64,000 nucleotides of DNA. It comes from CAZSSH01 sp964609825 (lineage in GTDB: Bacteria > Verrucomicrobiota > Lentisphaeria > Victivallales > Victivallaceae). The DNA is taken from positions 496,001 to 560,000 of the forward strand of contig CAZSSH010000004.1 in the NCBI GenBank assembly GCA_964609825.1, written 5' to 3'. Positions 42,878-51,697 of the stretch are shown one piece after another; position 1 is the stretch's first letter, and every line of letters begins with the position of its first letter. The position numbers and the translations under genes were made by a program. Under the pieces are notes generated by a model, which did not search any database, had not been told where the DNA came from, and was given only the letters and a program-made list of their open reading frames with translations.

Positions 42878-43016
42878 CGCCGCGGCCCCTCGGTAACTGT
42901 CATAAAAACTTATTTATTCCGTTTAAGATAATCCGAAAATGAAAAATTGCAATTGAAATCCGATAAAAATGTGCTATTTTATCAGCAATCACTTTTTGTT
43001 AAGGAACCAATCGAAA

Positions 43017-43781
43017 ATGAAAAAATTAATCATTGCCGGGCATGAGTTTAAAAGCCGACTCTTTCTCGGCACCGGCAAATTTTCCTCCCGCGACGAGCTC
43101 CGCAAAGCCCTCATCGCTTCCGGTACCGAGCTTGTCACCATGTCGCTCACCCGCGTGGACTTTGCCGACCAAAACGACGATATTTTAAGCGCCATTGACA
43201 CCTCTAAAGTCAAGATCATGTTAAACACTTCCGGTGCGCGCGACGCCGCCGAGGCGGTCCGCATCGCCCGTTTCGGCCGGGCCGCGGGGCTGGACTGGAT
43301 TAAACTGGAGATTCACCCCGACCCAAAATATTTGCTCCCCGACGGCATCGAGACTTTGAAGGCCGCGCAAATATTGGTTGACGAGGGCTTTATCGTATTG
43401 CCCTACATCAATGCCGACCCGGTGCTGGCCAAGCGCCTTGAGGACATCGGCTGTCATACCGTGATGCCGCTCGGCTCCCCCATTGGCTCCAATCAGGGGC
43501 TCAAGACCGAGGCGATGCTTAAAATCATCATTGAGCAGGCCAACATCCCCGTCATCGTCGATGCCGGGATCGGTTTGCCGTCGCATGCTGCCGCCGCGAT
43601 TGAGCTCGGCGCCGACGCCGTTTTGGTTAACACCGCCATTGCCGCCGCCGACAACCCCGAGCAAATGAGCGTCGCCTTTAAGCTCGCGGTTGAAGCCGCC
43701 GAGCTCGGCATCGCCGCCGGTCCGGCCGCCGCCGGGGTCACCGCCAGCGCCAGCAGTCCCAACTTTGATATTTTCAGCTGA
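43017..43781 (+). CDS. thiG: Thiazole synthase
   Basis: A 254-residue TIM-barrel enzyme that forms the thiazole phosphate of thiamine from deoxyxylulose phosphate, dehydroglycine and ThiS thiocarboxylate. Seen: SRLFLGTGKFSSRDELRKAL, the Schiff-base lysine region LDWIKLEIHPDPKYLLPDG, VMPLGSPIGSNQGL and VDAGIGLPSHAAAAIELGAD. Length is typical. The ATG at 43017 follows AAGGA. It leads thiG-thiH-thiS. No TPP riboswitch motif is visible in the 139-base leader. The dxs gene, source of its substrate, lies elsewhere in this window. Confidence 0.96.
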   Translation: MKKLIIAGHEFKSRLFLGTGKFSSRDELRKALIASGTELVTMSLTRVDFADQNDDILSAIDTSKVKIMLNTSGARDAAEAVRIARFGRAAGLDWIKLEIHPDPKYLLPDGIETLKAAQILVDEGFIVLPYINADPVLAKRLEDIGCHTVMPLGSPIGSNQGLKTEAMLKIIIEQANIPVIVDAGIGLPSHAAAAIELGADAVLVNTAIAAADNPEQMSVAFKLAVEAAELGIAAGPAAAGVTASASSPNFDIFS

Positions 43782-43789
43782 GGCCAAGC

Positions 43790-44893
43790 ATGTACCCCGA
43801 GTTAAAATATACCAAAGCGCAAATCGCCGACTATCTCAATCACGTGACGCCGGAGATGGTCAAGGCGACGCTTCACAAAGCCGGCGGCCGCGGCTTTTTT
43901 GATCTCTTGAATTTGATCAGCCCGGTCGGGGCGAATTTCATCCCTGAAATGACCGAAATCGCGCAGCGTTACCGTCGGATGTATTACGGCAAAACTGTGC
44001 GGATTTATGCCCCTTTGTACATTTCCAATATTTGCATCAACAGTTGCAAATACTGTGATTTCAATTGTCACAACAAGTCCGACCGCAAAGAGTTGGATAT
44101 TGGCGAAATCATTGAGGAAGCCAAGGCGATCAAGGCGCAAAACATCGACTCCTTGCTGCTGGTGGCGGGCGAGGACCCGCGCCGGATGACTGCCGACTTT
44201 TTGGCCGAAGTCGCCAAAGAAATGCGCAAGATTTTTTCGTACCTCTCGATTGAAGTTGCGCCGATGAGCGAGGCCGATTACCGCAAGCTTTTTGAGGCCG
44301 GAGTCGAGGGCGTTACCTTGTATCAGGAAACCTATGACAAGGATCTTTACCTCGAGCTTCACCCCGCCGGACCCAAGCGCGATTATACGTACCGTCTGGG
44401 GACGCAAATGCGCGCCGGTCAGGCCGGGATGCGCAATCTGGGCATGGGTTTTTTGCTCGGCTTGTACGACTGGCGTTTGGAGTGCGCAAGTTTGGCCGCG
44501 CACGCGGTTTATATTATGAAGCACTGCTGGCGGAGCAAGATTCAGTTTTCGTTTCCCCGGATTACGCCGATTAGTGAGCACTTTGTTGCTCCCGCTCCGG
44601 TCGAGGAGCATGAGTTGGAGCAAATGATGCTGGCATTCAGAGTCGTTTTCCCCGAAGAGGATATGACCATCTCGACCCGTGAGTGCGCCGAGTTCCGCGA
44701 CCGCATGGTCAAGGTTTGCGCCGGCAATATGAGCGCCGGGAGCAAAGTGACGCCGGGCGGTTACGCCATTTTGGCGGATCAGGACATCGGCCAATTTTCG
44801 CTCAACGACAACCGCAGCGTTAACCAGGTGGTTGACGCGATTGAGCGCAACGGCCAGCAGGTCGTCCGCAAATTTTGGGATCGGGTAATATGA
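43790..44893 (+). CDS. thiH: 2-iminoacetate synthase (radical SAM)
   Basis: A 367-residue radical SAM tyrosine lyase giving dehydroglycine and p-cresol for thiazole synthesis in anaerobes. The cluster motif CINSCKYC (Cys-x3-Cys-x2-Cys) is in YISNICINSCKYCDFNC. Other ThiH features: YGKTVRIYAPL, EVAPMSEADYRKLFEAGVEG, LYQETYDKDLY, and the C-terminal ISTRECAEFRDRMVK. Length is typical. It starts 8 bases after thiG and ends in ATGA with thiS. Use of ThiH rather than ThiO glycine oxidase supports an anaerobic lifestyle. Confidence 0.95.
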   Translation: MYPELKYTKAQIADYLNHVTPEMVKATLHKAGGRGFFDLLNLISPVGANFIPEMTEIAQRYRRMYYGKTVRIYAPLYISNICINSCKYCDFNCHNKSDRKELDIGEIIEEAKAIKAQNIDSLLLVAGEDPRRMTADFLAEVAKEMRKIFSYLSIEVAPMSEADYRKLFEAGVEGVTLYQETYDKDLYLELHPAGPKRDYTYRLGTQMRAGQAGMRNLGMGFLLGLYDWRLECASLAAHAVYIMKHCWRSKIQFSFPRITPISEHFVAPAPVEEHELEQMMLAFRVVFPEEDMTISTRECAEFRDRMVKVCAGNMSAGSKVTPGGYAILADQDIGQFSLNDNRSVNQVVDAIERNGQQVVRKFWDRVI

Positions 44894-45090
44894 CCATTGT
44901 GATCAACGGCAAAACCGAGACTTTGGCTGACCACCTCACCTTGCGTGAGGTGATTGAGCACTGCAACTTTCGCCCCGAGCGGGTGCTGGCGGCAGTCAAC
45001 GGTCAGGTTTTGGCCAAAAGTGAATATGCCTCGACCATCATCAAAGACACTGATAACATCGAGCTCTTGAGCTTTGTCCCCGGAGGTTGA
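44890..45090 (+). CDS. thiS: Sulfur carrier protein ThiS
   Basis: A 66-residue ubiquitin-like sulfur carrier ending in the required Gly-Gly (LSFVPGG), which is adenylated and converted to a thiocarboxylate. MTIVINGKTETLADHLTLRE and VLAAVNGQVLAKSEY are typical. The ATG shares ATGA with the thiH stop. The codons for the terminal Gly-Gly overlap the GGAGG ribosome site of nagA. No thiF is present in the window. Confidence 0.93.
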   Translation: MTIVINGKTETLADHLTLREVIEHCNFRPERVLAAVNGQVLAKSEYASTIIKDTDNIELLSFVPGG

Positions 45091-45091
45091 A

Positions 45092-46285
45092 ATGTCAAAA
45101 AATCGTATCCGCAGACTGTTTATCGCCGATTATTTGCTGACGCCGCATCACCGGATTGAGAAGGGCGGCGTGTTGTGCGAAAACGAGCTCATTTTGGCCG
45201 TCGGCGGCCAGTCCTCGTTCAGCCGTGAGGGGGAAGATCTGGAAATTATCGAGCTTCAGGACGCCTACATGACGCCGGGGTTTATCGATACCCATATTCA
45301 CGGCGCGGGCGGCTTTGACTGCTCGTCGGTCAACAATTCGCCGCGGACGCTGGCGGATATGAGTATGCTGTTGGCCGAGCGCGGCGTCACCTCGTTTTTC
45401 CCGACCGTGGTGGCTGCCAAAGCCGACGAGATGATTGCCAATATGGCCGCCTTGGCCGATTTGCTGCAAAAAGAGAAACTGCCGGGCGCCAATGCGGCCA
45501 ATATCAACATTGAGGGCCCGTTTATCAACCCGGTCAAGCGCGGCGCCCAGCTTGACGAGGCGATTGTCCCGGTGGACTTGGGGTTCGCCCGCGAGCTGAT
45601 TGCCGCCGGCAGGGGTTTGGTCAAAATCATGACCTTTGCCCCCGAGCTGGAGAACTCCTCCGAGCTGGTTGAGTTTTTGGTCCAGCACAATGTCAAACCC
45701 TCGATGGGGCACAGCATAGCCAACGAGCAGCAGACCTTGCGCGCGATTGATGCCGGGGCCTGTTACTGTACCCACTTGTTTAACGGGATGCCGCCGTTGC
45801 ACCACCGCGAAATGGGCATCAGCTCGATTGCCTTGATTGACAACCGCGTCACCGTCGAGCTCATTATCGACGGGCGCCACGTCAACCCCAAAATGGTCGA
45901 TTTGGCCTGCCGCTGCAAGCCGATTAATCAACTGGTCGGCATCAGCGACTGTACCATGGCCGCCGGGATGCCCAACGGCAAATACCGGATCGGCCCCTCC
46001 GAGATTCAGGTCAAGGACGGCTTCTCGCAGACCGACCAGAGCGTCCTGGCCGGGACGACTACCATGCTTGACTCCGGGTGGCACAGCTTGATGAGCAGCG
46101 GCCACTTGAGTGAAATGCGGGCGGCGACGGCAGTGACGTGCAATCCGGCCATCGCCTTTTCGCTCGATGACCGTGGGGTATTTTTACCCAACCGGCGGGC
46201 GGACATCGCTATTTTTGAAAACAACACCAACCGGCCGCTGATGACCGTCTGCAACGGCCAGATCGTATACCGGGCTTTGGCATGA
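45092..46285 (+). CDS. nagA: N-acetylglucosamine-6-phosphate deacetylase
   Basis: A 397-residue amidohydrolase that makes glucosamine-6-phosphate and acetate in amino-sugar and cell-wall recycling. Metal and substrate residues: TPGFIDTHIHGAGGFDCS, NIEGPFINPVKRGAQ (Glu), PSMGHSIANEQQT (His), CTHLFNGMPPLHHRE (His) and the catalytic Asp in LVGISDCTMAAGMPNG. Length is typical. The ATG at 45092 has GGAGG upstream, formed by the last codons of thiS. It is coupled to thiamine genes with no metabolic reason in view, and followed by a methyltransferase with an ATGA overlap. Confidence 0.94.
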   Translation: MSKNRIRRLFIADYLLTPHHRIEKGGVLCENELILAVGGQSSFSREGEDLEIIELQDAYMTPGFIDTHIHGAGGFDCSSVNNSPRTLADMSMLLAERGVTSFFPTVVAAKADEMIANMAALADLLQKEKLPGANAANINIEGPFINPVKRGAQLDEAIVPVDLGFARELIAAGRGLVKIMTFAPELENSSELVEFLVQHNVKPSMGHSIANEQQTLRAIDAGACYCTHLFNGMPPLHHREMGISSIALIDNRVTVELIIDGRHVNPKMVDLACRCKPINQLVGISDCTMAAGMPNGKYRIGPSEIQVKDGFSQTDQSVLAGTTTMLDSGWHSLMSSGHLSEMRAATAVTCNPAIAFSLDDRGVFLPNRRADIAIFENNTNRPLMTVCNGQIVYRALA

Positions 46286-47142
46286 AAAATGATTACCAGC
46301 TGCTGGACAGCGGCAATTTACAAAAGTTGGAGCAAGTCGGACCTTACCGGCTTGTCCGTCCCGCGCTCAACGCCTTTTGGCGGCCGTCGTTACCCGAAGC
46401 CGAGTGGAAAAAAGCGGATGCCGTTTTTGTCCGCGATGCGACCGGCGGCGGCAAATGGACGGTTTACCGACCGCTTCCCGAGTCGTGGGAAATCGCTTGG
46501 GGCGGTTTCGTGATCACAGTCAAGCCGACCAACTTCGGGCACTTGGGCTTTTTTGCCGAGCAGTACGAAAACTGGGACTTTTTCCGTCGCTTCATCCCGA
46601 CGCTCGACGATGACGCCGCGGCCTTAAACCTTTTTGGCTACTCCGGCATCGGCTCGATGGCGATGGCCGAGGCGGGGGCCAAAACCACCCACCTCGACGC
46701 CTCCAAAGGGATGATCGACTGGGGGCGCAAAAATATCGCCTTAAACCCCAAAGTACCCGATACCATCCGCTGGATCGCCGACGATGTGATGAAATTTGTC
46801 GGCCGCGAAATCCGGCGCGGCGCCAAATACAATTTGATCGCCATGGACCCGCCGACCTTTGGCCGCGGCTCGAGCGGTCAGGTGTGGAAAATTGAGGAGC
46901 ACCTCCCCAAACTGTTGCGCGATTGCCGCGAAATCATGGATTTGACGCGCCCGCACGCGATTATTTTAAGCTGCCACTCACCGGGTTTTTCGCCGATTGT
47001 GATGGAGCGGCTGCTGCACGAAGTTTTCGGCAGTCACGGCGCTTTTGAGTCGCAGGAGATGATCATTCCCGAGGCGGGCGGGCGCCGGGTGCTGCCGGCG
47101 GGGATATCCACCCGTTACTTTTGCCGGGTATGCAAAGCGTAA
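46282..47142 (+). CDS. Class I SAM-dependent methyltransferase, RlmI-like (rRNA m5C type)
   Basis: A 286-residue protein of the Methyltransf_SAM family related to RlmI/YwbD 23S rRNA methyltransferases. SAM motif I: ALNLFGYSGIGSMAMAEAGA; acidic loop THLDASKGMIDWGRKNIALN; motif IV LIAMDPPTFGRGSSGQVW. The N-terminal PUA-like domain of RlmI appears missing; a shorter N-terminal part (1-100) replaces it. A likely nucleophile Cys is in IILSCHSPGF. The RNA target is unknown. ATGA overlap with nagA and a 13-base overlap with the DNA methyltransferase gene show tight coupling. Confidence 0.82.
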   Translation: MKNDYQLLDSGNLQKLEQVGPYRLVRPALNAFWRPSLPEAEWKKADAVFVRDATGGGKWTVYRPLPESWEIAWGGFVITVKPTNFGHLGFFAEQYENWDFFRRFIPTLDDDAAALNLFGYSGIGSMAMAEAGAKTTHLDASKGMIDWGRKNIALNPKVPDTIRWIADDVMKFVGREIRRGAKYNLIAMDPPTFGRGSSGQVWKIEEHLPKLLRDCREIMDLTRPHAIILSCHSPGFSPIVMERLLHEVFGSHGAFESQEMIIPEAGGRRVLPAGISTRYFCRVCKA

Positions 47143-48917
47143 GCGTACAGGCCGCCGCCCGCCTTTTGGGAGTGTCGGCCGCGACTTTGCGCAATTGGAG
47201 CAAAGCGGGGCTGATCGCCCTTTTGCCCGGAGCTCCCGCCAAATTTTTGCTGACCGACATTGAAACGCTGCGCCAATCGTTGGCGGACGGGACGAGCGGC
47301 AAGCTCGACCGCCGCGCCAACAAACGGTGCAATCTCTCGATCAGCCGGACCCGCGGCATTCCCGGCAAATTCACCGCGGCGCTGACGACATTTCCGATCG
47401 ACAGCGTATTGTACGCGGGCGTCGTCAAATTTTTGCTGGCCGCCGGGGAAATCACCGGTGCCGACCGTGCCGGTTACTTTTCCCCCCGCAAAATAAAGTT
47501 CCGCCGCGCCGTGATGCAAAAAATTCTCGGCAAGTGGCGCGTGACGCCGCATCCGGATTTGCAAGCATTGATCGAGCTCAAGTGTGCGGTCGGGCCCGAG
47601 TTTTTATCGGATTTGTATCAAGCCTTGTCCAAAGCGGGGCATAAATCGCACCGGGGGGCTTTTTACACTCCGGTGGCCGTGGCGCAGGCGGCGGTTGACA
47701 CCTTGCCCAACGCGGTCGGGCGTTTTCTTGACCCCTGCTGCGGGACGGGACGGTATTTGCTGGCCGCCGCCAAACGCCGTCAGCTGGCAATGTCGCAGAT
47801 TTACGGCATCGACCTTGACCCTTTGGCGGTCAGGATTGCCCAAATCAACCTTTTGATGTTTTACCGAGACGAGAATACGTTGCCCGACCTCCGTACCGGC
47901 GATTTTTTTGCGGCGCATTTCGCCAAGATCGACAGCATCGCCGGCAATCCCCCGTGGGGTGTCGGCGAAACCCCGGGTGAGGAGAGCTTTGACCGGTTTT
48001 TGCGCCGGGCCATAACGACGCTCATTCCCGGAGGGCAGCTCTCCTTTTTGCTCCCCGAGTCGTTTCTCAAAATCAAAAAGCACCGCGAGTTGCGCGAGAT
48101 GCTGTTAAAGCAAGTATCGATTACCGAAATCACCATGCTCGGGCGGCAGTTCCGGCAGGTGTTCACTCCCGCTTTGCGCCTCACGGTGGTGAAGCACCCA
48201 CCCCTGATGAGTCATTTGGTCGCGGTGGACAACGGTCATGAGAAATCCTGGCGGCCGCAAAACGAGCACTTGTTTGCGCTCCACACCACTGACGCCGATT
48301 TGGCACTGATCGCCAAAATCTACAAAACCCCGCATCAGACACTGGCCGGCAACGCCCGTTGGGCGCTGGGGATCGTCACCGGCGACAATGCCAGATTTAT
48401 CAACAGTGAAGGGCGCGGCCAAACCGTCTACACCGGCTCCGACGTGCGGCCGTGGCGGATGAGAGCCGCTTCGCGCCAAATCGATTTTGCGGCGGGCGAA
48501 GTCCAGCAGATGGCCCCTCTGGATCTCTATCAGGCACCCGAAAAATTGATCTACCGGTTTATCGGCGGCAAGCTCGTCTTTGCCTATGACAATACCCGAA
48601 GTTTGACGCTTAACAGTGCCAACGTGCTGTTGCCGGAGGTGCCCGGTTTGTCCTTTAAAGCGGTGCTGGCTTTGCTCAACTCGTCCTTGTTTGGCTACCT
48701 CTATCGCCACCAGTTTGGCGACCTCAAAATTTTGCGCGGCAACTTGGAGAAACTCCCGCTGCCCTTGCTGTCCGCCGATCTTCACGCCGAAATCGTCCGG
48801 CAAACCGAGCTTCTCCTTGCCGGGGAGGGGGACCTTGACGCTCTTGACGAGTTAATTTTTTCGGCCTTTTCGCTAACTCCCGATGAAAAAAACCGCATCC
48901 GGGGCAAAAAATCCTGA
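47130..48917 (+). CDS. DNA N6-adenine methyltransferase with N-terminal MerR-like HTH
   Basis: A 595-residue protein. Residues 1-55 are a MerR-type HTH (VQAAARLLGVSAATLRNWSK, then a KFLLTDIETLRQSL turn). About 100-180 is an N-terminal helical part. The catalytic domain has SAM motif I FLDPCCGTGRYLLAA (near residue 198) and the N6-adenine motif NPPWG (near 271), with HRGAFYTPVAVAQAAVD before it. The C-terminal part (about 400-560) resembles TaqI/type IIG target-recognition domains (LPEVPGLSFKAVLALLNSSL). No nuclease domain or restriction gene is visible, so it may be a solitary or regulatory methyltransferase. The ATG at 47130 is preferred to a TTG three codons earlier. Confidence 0.82.
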   Translation: MQSVSVQAAARLLGVSAATLRNWSKAGLIALLPGAPAKFLLTDIETLRQSLADGTSGKLDRRANKRCNLSISRTRGIPGKFTAALTTFPIDSVLYAGVVKFLLAAGEITGADRAGYFSPRKIKFRRAVMQKILGKWRVTPHPDLQALIELKCAVGPEFLSDLYQALSKAGHKSHRGAFYTPVAVAQAAVDTLPNAVGRFLDPCCGTGRYLLAAAKRRQLAMSQIYGIDLDPLAVRIAQINLLMFYRDENTLPDLRTGDFFAAHFAKIDSIAGNPPWGVGETPGEESFDRFLRRAITTLIPGGQLSFLLPESFLKIKKHRELREMLLKQVSITEITMLGRQFRQVFTPALRLTVVKHPPLMSHLVAVDNGHEKSWRPQNEHLFALHTTDADLALIAKIYKTPHQTLAGNARWALGIVTGDNARFINSEGRGQTVYTGSDVRPWRMRAASRQIDFAAGEVQQMAPLDLYQAPEKLIYRFIGGKLVFAYDNTRSLTLNSANVLLPEVPGLSFKAVLALLNSSLFGYLYRHQFGDLKILRGNLEKLPLPLLSADLHAEIVRQTELLLAGEGDLDALDELIFSAFSLTPDEKNRIRGKKS

Positions 48918-48988
48918 ATTTTTTTCAAAAACGATTTGATGTTTGAGGAAAAAAGTGCTATTTTATAATACGCAAGCATGGCTTGTAT

Positions 48989-49078
48989 GGAGAGGTGGCT
49001 GAGTGGCCGAAAGCAACGGTTTGCTAAACCGTCATACAGGAAACTGTATCCGGGGTTCGAATCCCCGCCTCTCCGCCA
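48989..49078 (+). tRNA. tRNA-Ser (anticodon GCU)
   Basis: A 90-base class II tRNA: acceptor GGAGAGG / CCTCTCC, D-arm GCTGAGTGGCCGAAAGC, anticodon stem CGGTT / AACCG around anticodon GCT, variable arm ATACAGGAAACTGTAT, T-arm CGGGG-TTCGAAT-CCCCG, encoded GCCA end. A TATAAT box lies about 25 bases upstream (48964-48969). Confidence 0.97.
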
Positions 49079-49385
49079 TACCTCACTCAACGAAGTTGAG
49101 ACGTTTTGGCGCAGCCAAAAGGAACGCCAACCCCCTTTTACCATCTTATCAGTTTGTATCGTCTGTCGCTTTGTGCCTTGCCGGTCGTCGTTTCTCGGTC
49201 ACATATTTGAGTATGCTCCCAGAGCTCCTCCTCGGGCAAAACCCGACCTTTCCACCCGCAGCTTCGCAAAAATACGTGATGTGGTGAAATCTGGCGCAGA
49301 TACGCCGGTTGTCGCTTTCGCTCCAACAGTATCATTGATTGCATGACATCCCAATGGGGTTCCCATATCGTCCGGGTGGACAGCC
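49079..49385. repeat. Non-coding region after tRNA-Ser with two dispersed repeats
   Basis: No gene is supported here. 49179-49257 aligns with 33691-33769 after tRNA-Thr. 49302-49329 (start ACGCCGGTTGTCGCTTTCGC) recurs at 51445-51471 with one base missing. The start of an AT-rich stretch follows. The antisense open frames are tRNA and repeat shadows. Confidence 0.65.
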
Positions 49386-49682
49386 ATGCTCGCAGCTATT
49401 GAAGCAAAAAGTCATACTGTAACGTTTAATTACATACGATTATCAGGTTGCCGCGTGAGTGACAGTGATCAACCGGGGCCAAAGGGTAGTTGCTTTGATG
49501 TTGTGGGTTGGCATGGTGATTATCCTTTTTATGTAAAAGTTGTTATAAAATGTTATTTATGCCCAAAAAGAGCAGAGTGCCATTTTCACAATAACTATTT
49601 TATCGCAATCGCCGTGTTGGACACTGGCGGCACCAATACGCTCTTATCAAATCTGGTACATCAGCCACCATTTTATTTTTGA
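49386..49682 (+). CDS. Small hypothetical protein, doubtful
   Basis: A 98-codon frame with no clear ribosome site and no recognised family. The middle part CYLCPKRAECHFHNNYF has paired Cys and His residues that could bind a metal. Base composition is close to the AT-rich genes that follow and unlike the upstream methyltransferase. It may be a decayed or spurious gene. Confidence 0.25.
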   Translation: MLAAIEAKSHTVTFNYIRLSGCRVSDSDQPGPKGSCFDVVGWHGDYPFYVKVVIKCYLCPKRAECHFHNNYFIAIAVLDTGGTNTLLSNLVHQPPFYF

Positions 49683-49933
49683 GCTAATTTGATGCTTTTT
49701 ATTGAACTTTTCATCGTTTCACATTTTGTTTTTCCGTTCTTACGGTTTTGTTGCTATATTATAGTATATTATTTACGCTTTTATAAGTGTTAAAAGGCGT
49801 TTTTGAAACATTATATATTTTTTTGTGTCATATAGGTTGTTTTTGTATATTTTAGTATTATATTATTCATTGAAAAAGCATTGAAAATTATCATGGGTTT
49901 GAAATATCAAAGCAATAAAATCGGAGCATTAAA

Positions 49934-50593
49934 ATGAAAAAAATGATGATTTTGGTGGCGATTATTTGGAGTATCTTTTGTTTTTCTGAGGATATTCCCC
50001 AATCGCCAACGCCAGCAGATAAAACTTCCCAAAACACAAAAACAAGTAAAATATCAATATCTCATGCTTTTGGTGCAGTATTGGGGTCAAATATTGAAGA
50101 GAATATTAAGCATGGCGGCAAGGGTCCATTAGCTTTGGATATTTCTCAGGTTTATGGTGGAGATAATAATATTTTTAATTTTAATCCTAAAAATCCTGTG
50201 ACTATAAAACAGGGAAATAAGTCATATGACGTTGGATATTATACGTTATGCATCACGCCTCGATATCGAATTTATAAAATTATCGTAGACATCAACATCG
50301 GACCGTCATTTAATACGATAGATTCGTCGAATTGCAAAATTTTAAACCCGGAATCTCATATTAATAAAATTGTTTTGGAACTCCAACAGAAATATGGTGA
50401 TTTTAACTTTATTTATAGAAAAAAACAAAAATATTCCGACATGGAAGAAGTTGGAGAACTTTCTGACCCGCGACTATTGGATAGAAAAATTATCGTCACC
50501 AAATCAAAAACATCAATTAGCATTGAATATTATGCTGGAGACATTGAGAAGCAAGACCGCTTACCTGAATCAATTTCTGGTGGAAATTTGTAA
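49934..50593 (+). CDS. Hypothetical exported protein, AT-rich
   Basis: A 219-residue protein with a signal peptide (MKKMMILVAIIWSIFCFSE) and a mature part with no recognised family. The middle contains GNKSYDVGYYTLCITPRYRIYKII, a beta-rich pattern. GGAG precedes the ATG at 49934. Codon use (many AAA, AAT, ATA) is unlike neighbouring housekeeping genes and suggests transfer. It is followed after 15 bases by a zinc-ribbon protein, probably in one unit. Long AT-rich upstream DNA (49683-49933) has no other gene. Confidence 0.6.
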   Translation: MKKMMILVAIIWSIFCFSEDIPQSPTPADKTSQNTKTSKISISHAFGAVLGSNIEENIKHGGKGPLALDISQVYGGDNNIFNFNPKNPVTIKQGNKSYDVGYYTLCITPRYRIYKIIVDINIGPSFNTIDSSNCKILNPESHINKIVLELQQKYGDFNFIYRKKQKYSDMEEVGELSDPRLLDRKIIVTKSKTSISIEYYAGDIEKQDRLPESISGGNL

Positions 50594-50608
50594 TAGGAGC
50601 AAATAATC

Positions 50609-51025
50609 ATGAAAATAAAATGTCCAAAATGTGGAGTATCAAGCGAGGTATTCCGGCCCGGCATGTTTCAGTGCGAGTGTGGTAACAAAATCAGCATTCA
50701 GGGAGGAGCGCCGGAAGCGTCGGCATCCATGATACAGTGTCCCTGTTGTGGCAACAGCATCTCAAATAGGGCTTCCAGTTGCCCCAAGTGCGGCAATCCG
50801 GTCCAAAGCAACGATAAACCATCCATTGTGCTCATTGTATTGCTTTATCTGATTGGGTTCTGCATCCCACTGGTCGGCATGTGGATTGTGATTTTGATTA
50901 CATCCATTTTGTATTATGCGTGGAAATCAAATAGTCCGGTCAAGGCAAAAATCATCAACAAGCACGGATGGATTATATTTTTGATCAGCCTAATATTTAA
51001 CTCGTTGTATTTTATGTTGAAATAA
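50609..51025 (+). CDS. Double zinc-ribbon membrane protein
   Basis: A 138-residue protein. Residues 1-25 hold a zinc ribbon MKIKCPKCGVSSEVF ... FQCECGNK (Cys-x2-Cys pairs); residues 43-66 a second ribbon QCPCCGNSISNRASSCPKCG. Two transmembrane helices follow (IVLIVLLYLIGFCIPLVGMW and a C-terminal IIFLISLIFNSLYF). The ATG at 50609 has AGGAG upstream. Such small ribbon-plus-membrane proteins are common and of unknown role. It is the second gene of the small accessory operon. Confidence 0.75.
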   Translation: MKIKCPKCGVSSEVFRPGMFQCECGNKISIQGGAPEASASMIQCPCCGNSISNRASSCPKCGNPVQSNDKPSIVLIVLLYLIGFCIPLVGMWIVILITSILYYAWKSNSPVKAKIINKHGWIIFLISLIFNSLYFMLK

Positions 51026-51041
51026 TCAAAGGATTTCTCCA

Positions 51042-51560
51042 GTGGACGCCAAGACCACCCGCAAGGAGGCCGAAGTCGTCGCCACCCAGATCAAGGCATT
51101 GTTTCAGCGCGAAAGATTGACCCGGCAATTGACCAAACAGCTGATTGATTACGTCAAGCATCTGGCGCGAACTGATATTGCCAACCCCGGCCGGCCGGAC
51201 CTGTCAGACCTTGAGCGCATCGCCACGGCGCAAGTAATGAGTGTGGTAGATGAGATACCCCCGGTTACTGTCGCGGACTTCTGGAAGTCCGGAGCTGCTG
51301 CTGACCTCAATCCGTCATCGCTTGAAACCAAACGGCAGCATTTCGGTAAGTTTTCCGACTGGACAGGGGAAATGGTTCTGCGCAAGTTGCGCTCAGCCAA
51401 TTGTATCAAATTTCTTGATAGCCTCGGCGTATTTGCTTGGAGAAACGCCGGTTGTCGCTTCGCTCCAACAGAGTCGGCGGATTTGCTTGGAGTCTTAATT
51501 TTGTTTGCCACGATGGTTTTATTGTGCATTTTGGCCCGATGGATCGGAGCAATGGATTAA
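51042..51560 (+). pseudogene. Probable truncated tyrosine recombinase (N-terminal and core-binding region only)
   Basis: A 172-codon frame with a GTG start and AAGGA upstream. Residues 1-50 (KTTRKEAEVVATQIKALFQR, RLTRQLTKQLIDYVKHL) look like the arm-binding helix region of phage-type integrases in PVC bacteria. Residues about 75-130 (VTVADFWKSGAAADLNPSSL, TKRQHFGKFSDWTGEMVLR, CIKFLDSLG) look like the SAM-like core-binding domain. The catalytic domain with Arg-His-x-x-Arg-Tyr is absent: from about residue 131 the frame runs through a dispersed repeat (51445-51471) and ends in an unrelated hydrophobic tail. The first residues of a usual integrase are also missing. Assignment is by resemblance only. 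Confidence 0.5.
51424..51492 (+). repeat. Short direct repeat flanking a dispersed-repeat copy
   Basis: TCGGCGTATTTGCTTGGAG (51424-51442) and TCGGCGGATTTGCTTGGAG (51474-51492) are 19-base direct repeats with one mismatch. They flank the 51445-51471 copy of the sequence also found at 49302-49329, inside the tail of the truncated integrase frame. Confidence 0.6.
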
Positions 51561-51697
51561 GCCGTGACAAAATCGTTTTTCGGGATTTGTAATTTGCCGT
51601 CAACGCAGTATATTAACTCAAAATGTAGATTGATCAATTGGTAAATTTAAAACAAAATATTATAGTAAATTATATGTTTTATAATTTAGGATATCAG

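Noticed and set aside
42878..43016. Possible TPP riboswitch before thiG
   Set aside because: None of the conserved TPP-aptamer sequences could be found in the 139-base leader.
48782..49144. Minus-strand open frame across tRNA-Ser
   Set aside because: Antisense of the tRNA gene and the end of the DNA methyltransferase gene; no ribosome site, no family.
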